Shown one piece after another: positions 32,667-34,050 of a DNA stretch of 34,050 nt. This DNA is from Deltaproteobacteria bacterium. Its GTDB lineage: Bacteria; Myxococcota_A; UBA9160; SZUA-336. Position 1 is the stretch's first letter; every line of letters begins with the position of its first letter. The notes beneath the pieces are model-generated. The model was not told where the DNA came from and searched no databases. It saw only the letters and a program-made list of their open reading frames with translations. The stretch is taken from contig JAFDDB010000022.1 of the NCBI GenBank assembly GCA_019311115.1, positions 1-34,050 on the forward strand. Direction: 5' to 3'. A program made the position numbers and the translations under genes.

Positions 32667-33272
32667 ATGTCCCCCCGAATCCCCCCGTTGCTGGCTCTAC
32701 TGCTGCTGCTGTTGCACCCGCTCGGCGAGCGTGCGACCGCGGACGTGTGGGTCTACGAGGACGAGCACGGCAACGTGCACTTCTCGGACCGACGCCAGCA
32801 CGAGGGCTACGAGCGCAAGAGCCTGACGCGGCGACGCGCCGCCCGCGGCCACAAGACCGTGCGCTTCGACGGCCCCACCAATCGCTGGGACGGCGTGATC
32901 GCCCACGCCAGTCGCGACTACCGGATGGACCCCGCGCTGATCAAGGCGGTGATCCACGCCGAGTCGCTGTTCGACGCGTACGCGGTGTCGCGCGCGGGGG
33001 CGCGCGGCCTGATGCAGCTCATGCCGGCGACCGCCCGCTCGATCGGCGTCGACAACGCCTTCGACCCCTGGCAGAACATCCGGGGGGGGACCCGCTACCT
33101 GCGCTACCTGATGCGGCGCTTCGAGGGCAACCTCGAGCTCTCGCTAGCCGCGTATAACGCCGGAGCAGACACGGTGCTACGCTACGGGGGTATTCCGCCG
33201 TACCGGGAAACCAGGCGCTACGTCAAGCGCGTGCTCCATTTTTACAGGCGTTATGATGCAGACTTCCAGTGA
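32667..33272 (+). CDS. Secreted lytic transglycosylase (DUF4124-like N-terminus + SLT domain)
   Basis: Signal-like MSPRIPPLLALLLLLLHPLGERATA; VWVYEDEHGNVHFSDRR; SLT motifs VIHAESLFDAYAVSRAGARGLMQLMPATA, RYLMRRFEGNLELSLAAYNAGADTV. Confidence 0.92.
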   Translation: MSPRIPPLLALLLLLLHPLGERATADVWVYEDEHGNVHFSDRRQHEGYERKSLTRRRAARGHKTVRFDGPTNRWDGVIAHASRDYRMDPALIKAVIHAESLFDAYAVSRAGARGLMQLMPATARSIGVDNAFDPWQNIRGGTRYLRYLMRRFEGNLELSLAAYNAGADTVLRYGGIPPYRETRRYVKRVLHFYRRYDADFQ

Positions 33273-33888
33273 GCCGACGCCCGGGCATCCCTCGCACCCG
33301 GCACGCATGGCCGCGCGCAAGCGCGAGAACTTCTGGAACGCCCCGAACGCCATCACGCTGGCGCGCATCGCTTCGGCACCCCTGCTGCTCCTGCTGCCGT
33401 TCTACGACGGCCCGACCGGGAGCGCCGTCATCGGGGCCGGATTCCTGGCCGTCTCGCTGACCGACCTGCTCGACGGCTGGCTCGCTCGGACCTACGGCTC
33501 GGTCACGCAGATCGGCAAGCTGCTCGACCCCCTGGCCGACAAGCTCCTCGCCATGACCGCCCTGGTGCTGCTCGTGGCCATGCCCGACCGCATTCCCCTC
33601 TGGGGAGTGCCGCTCGTGATCCTGATCCTGGCTCGTGAGCTGGCCGTGACGGCGCTGCGGGCCATGGCCTCGGCCGAGGGCGTGGTCATCTCGGCCTCGA
33701 GCCTGGGCAAGTGGAAGACCGGCTTCCAGATCGCGGCGCTGACCGGCCTGCTGATCCACCACCCCTGGTTCGGCCTGCCCATCCACGCGCTGGGCATGGT
33801 CCTGCTGATCGTCGCCACCGGGTTCACCGTCTGGTCCGGCATCGACTACTTCACGGCCTACCTGGGCGGCCGCATCGAGGACGCCTGA
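33253..33888 (+). CDS. pgsA: CDP-diacylglycerol-glycerol-3-phosphate 3-phosphatidyltransferase
   Basis: NAPNAITLARIASAPLLL; CDP-alcohol phosphatidyltransferase motif DLLDGWLARTYGSVTQIGKLLDPLADKLL. Confidence 0.94.
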   Translation: MMQTSSEPTPGHPSHPARMAARKRENFWNAPNAITLARIASAPLLLLLPFYDGPTGSAVIGAGFLAVSLTDLLDGWLARTYGSVTQIGKLLDPLADKLLAMTALVLLVAMPDRIPLWGVPLVILILARELAVTALRAMASAEGVVISASSLGKWKTGFQIAALTGLLIHHPWFGLPIHALGMVLLIVATGFTVWSGIDYFTAYLGGRIEDA

Positions 33889-33970
33889 AACGCCCCTCCC
33901 GGGGCCGGCCCTGGCGCGGCCCGGCCCGGACTTGACGGCAGGCCCCGGAGGCCGCATCCATAGGGTTCGA

Positions 33971-34045
33971 GCGCGAGTAGCTCAGTGGTAGAGCTCCACG
34001 TTGCCAACGTGGTTGTCGCCGGTTCAAATCCGGTCTCGCGCTCCA
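33971..34045 (+). tRNA. tRNA-Gly (anticodon GCC), CCA encoded
   Basis: Acceptor GCGCGAG/CTCGCGC; D-arm GCTCAGTGGTAGAGC; anticodon stem-loop CCACG-TTGCCAA-CGTGG; T-arm GCCGG-TTCAAAT-CCGGT; discriminator T plus CCA. Confidence 0.97.
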
Positions 34046-34050
34046 CGCAT

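Noticed and set aside
33898-33929. GC-rich imperfect hairpin between pgsA and tRNA-Gly as an intrinsic terminator
   Set aside because: Stem has bulges and no T-tract follows; insufficient to call a terminator.
33858-34046. 62-aa minus-strand ORF MERETGFEPATTTLATWSSTTELLALE...
   Set aside because: This is the familiar spurious translation of a tRNA antisense strand; the locus is tRNA-Gly.

Overview
High-GC bacterial chromosomal window, almost entirely housekeeping genes. The gene order and protein families look deltaproteobacterial/Myxococcota-like; this is inference only. From left to right: (i) the start of a very large minus-strand TPR-type protein, open from a GTG at 5249 to the window edge and missing from the supplied ORF track because no stop lies in the window; (ii) a divergent NtrY/NtrX-like two-component system; (iii) pyrK-pyrD; (iv) the transcription/translation cluster rimP-nusA-infB-DUF503-rbfA-truB-rpsO-pnp, followed by an M16 peptidase, dut and cdsA; (v) de novo purine genes purB-purS // purQ-purL-purF, split by a convergent UDP-glucuronate-decarboxylase-like gene and followed by rmlC-like and GT2 genes; (vi) nadB (minus), a lytic transglycosylase, pgsA and tRNA-Gly(GCC). 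I found no CRISPR array, transposase, phage, or defence/toxin module. The best candidates for undescribed function are non-coding: a structured leader upstream of rimP-nusA-infB, and a three-hairpin rpsO-pnp spacer that includes an 18-bp RNA stem with an outer 6-bp extension, resembling the RNase III/PNPase autoregulatory leader logic known from E. coli. Most very long alternative ORFs are antisense mirror-frame artefacts of GC-rich codon usage.
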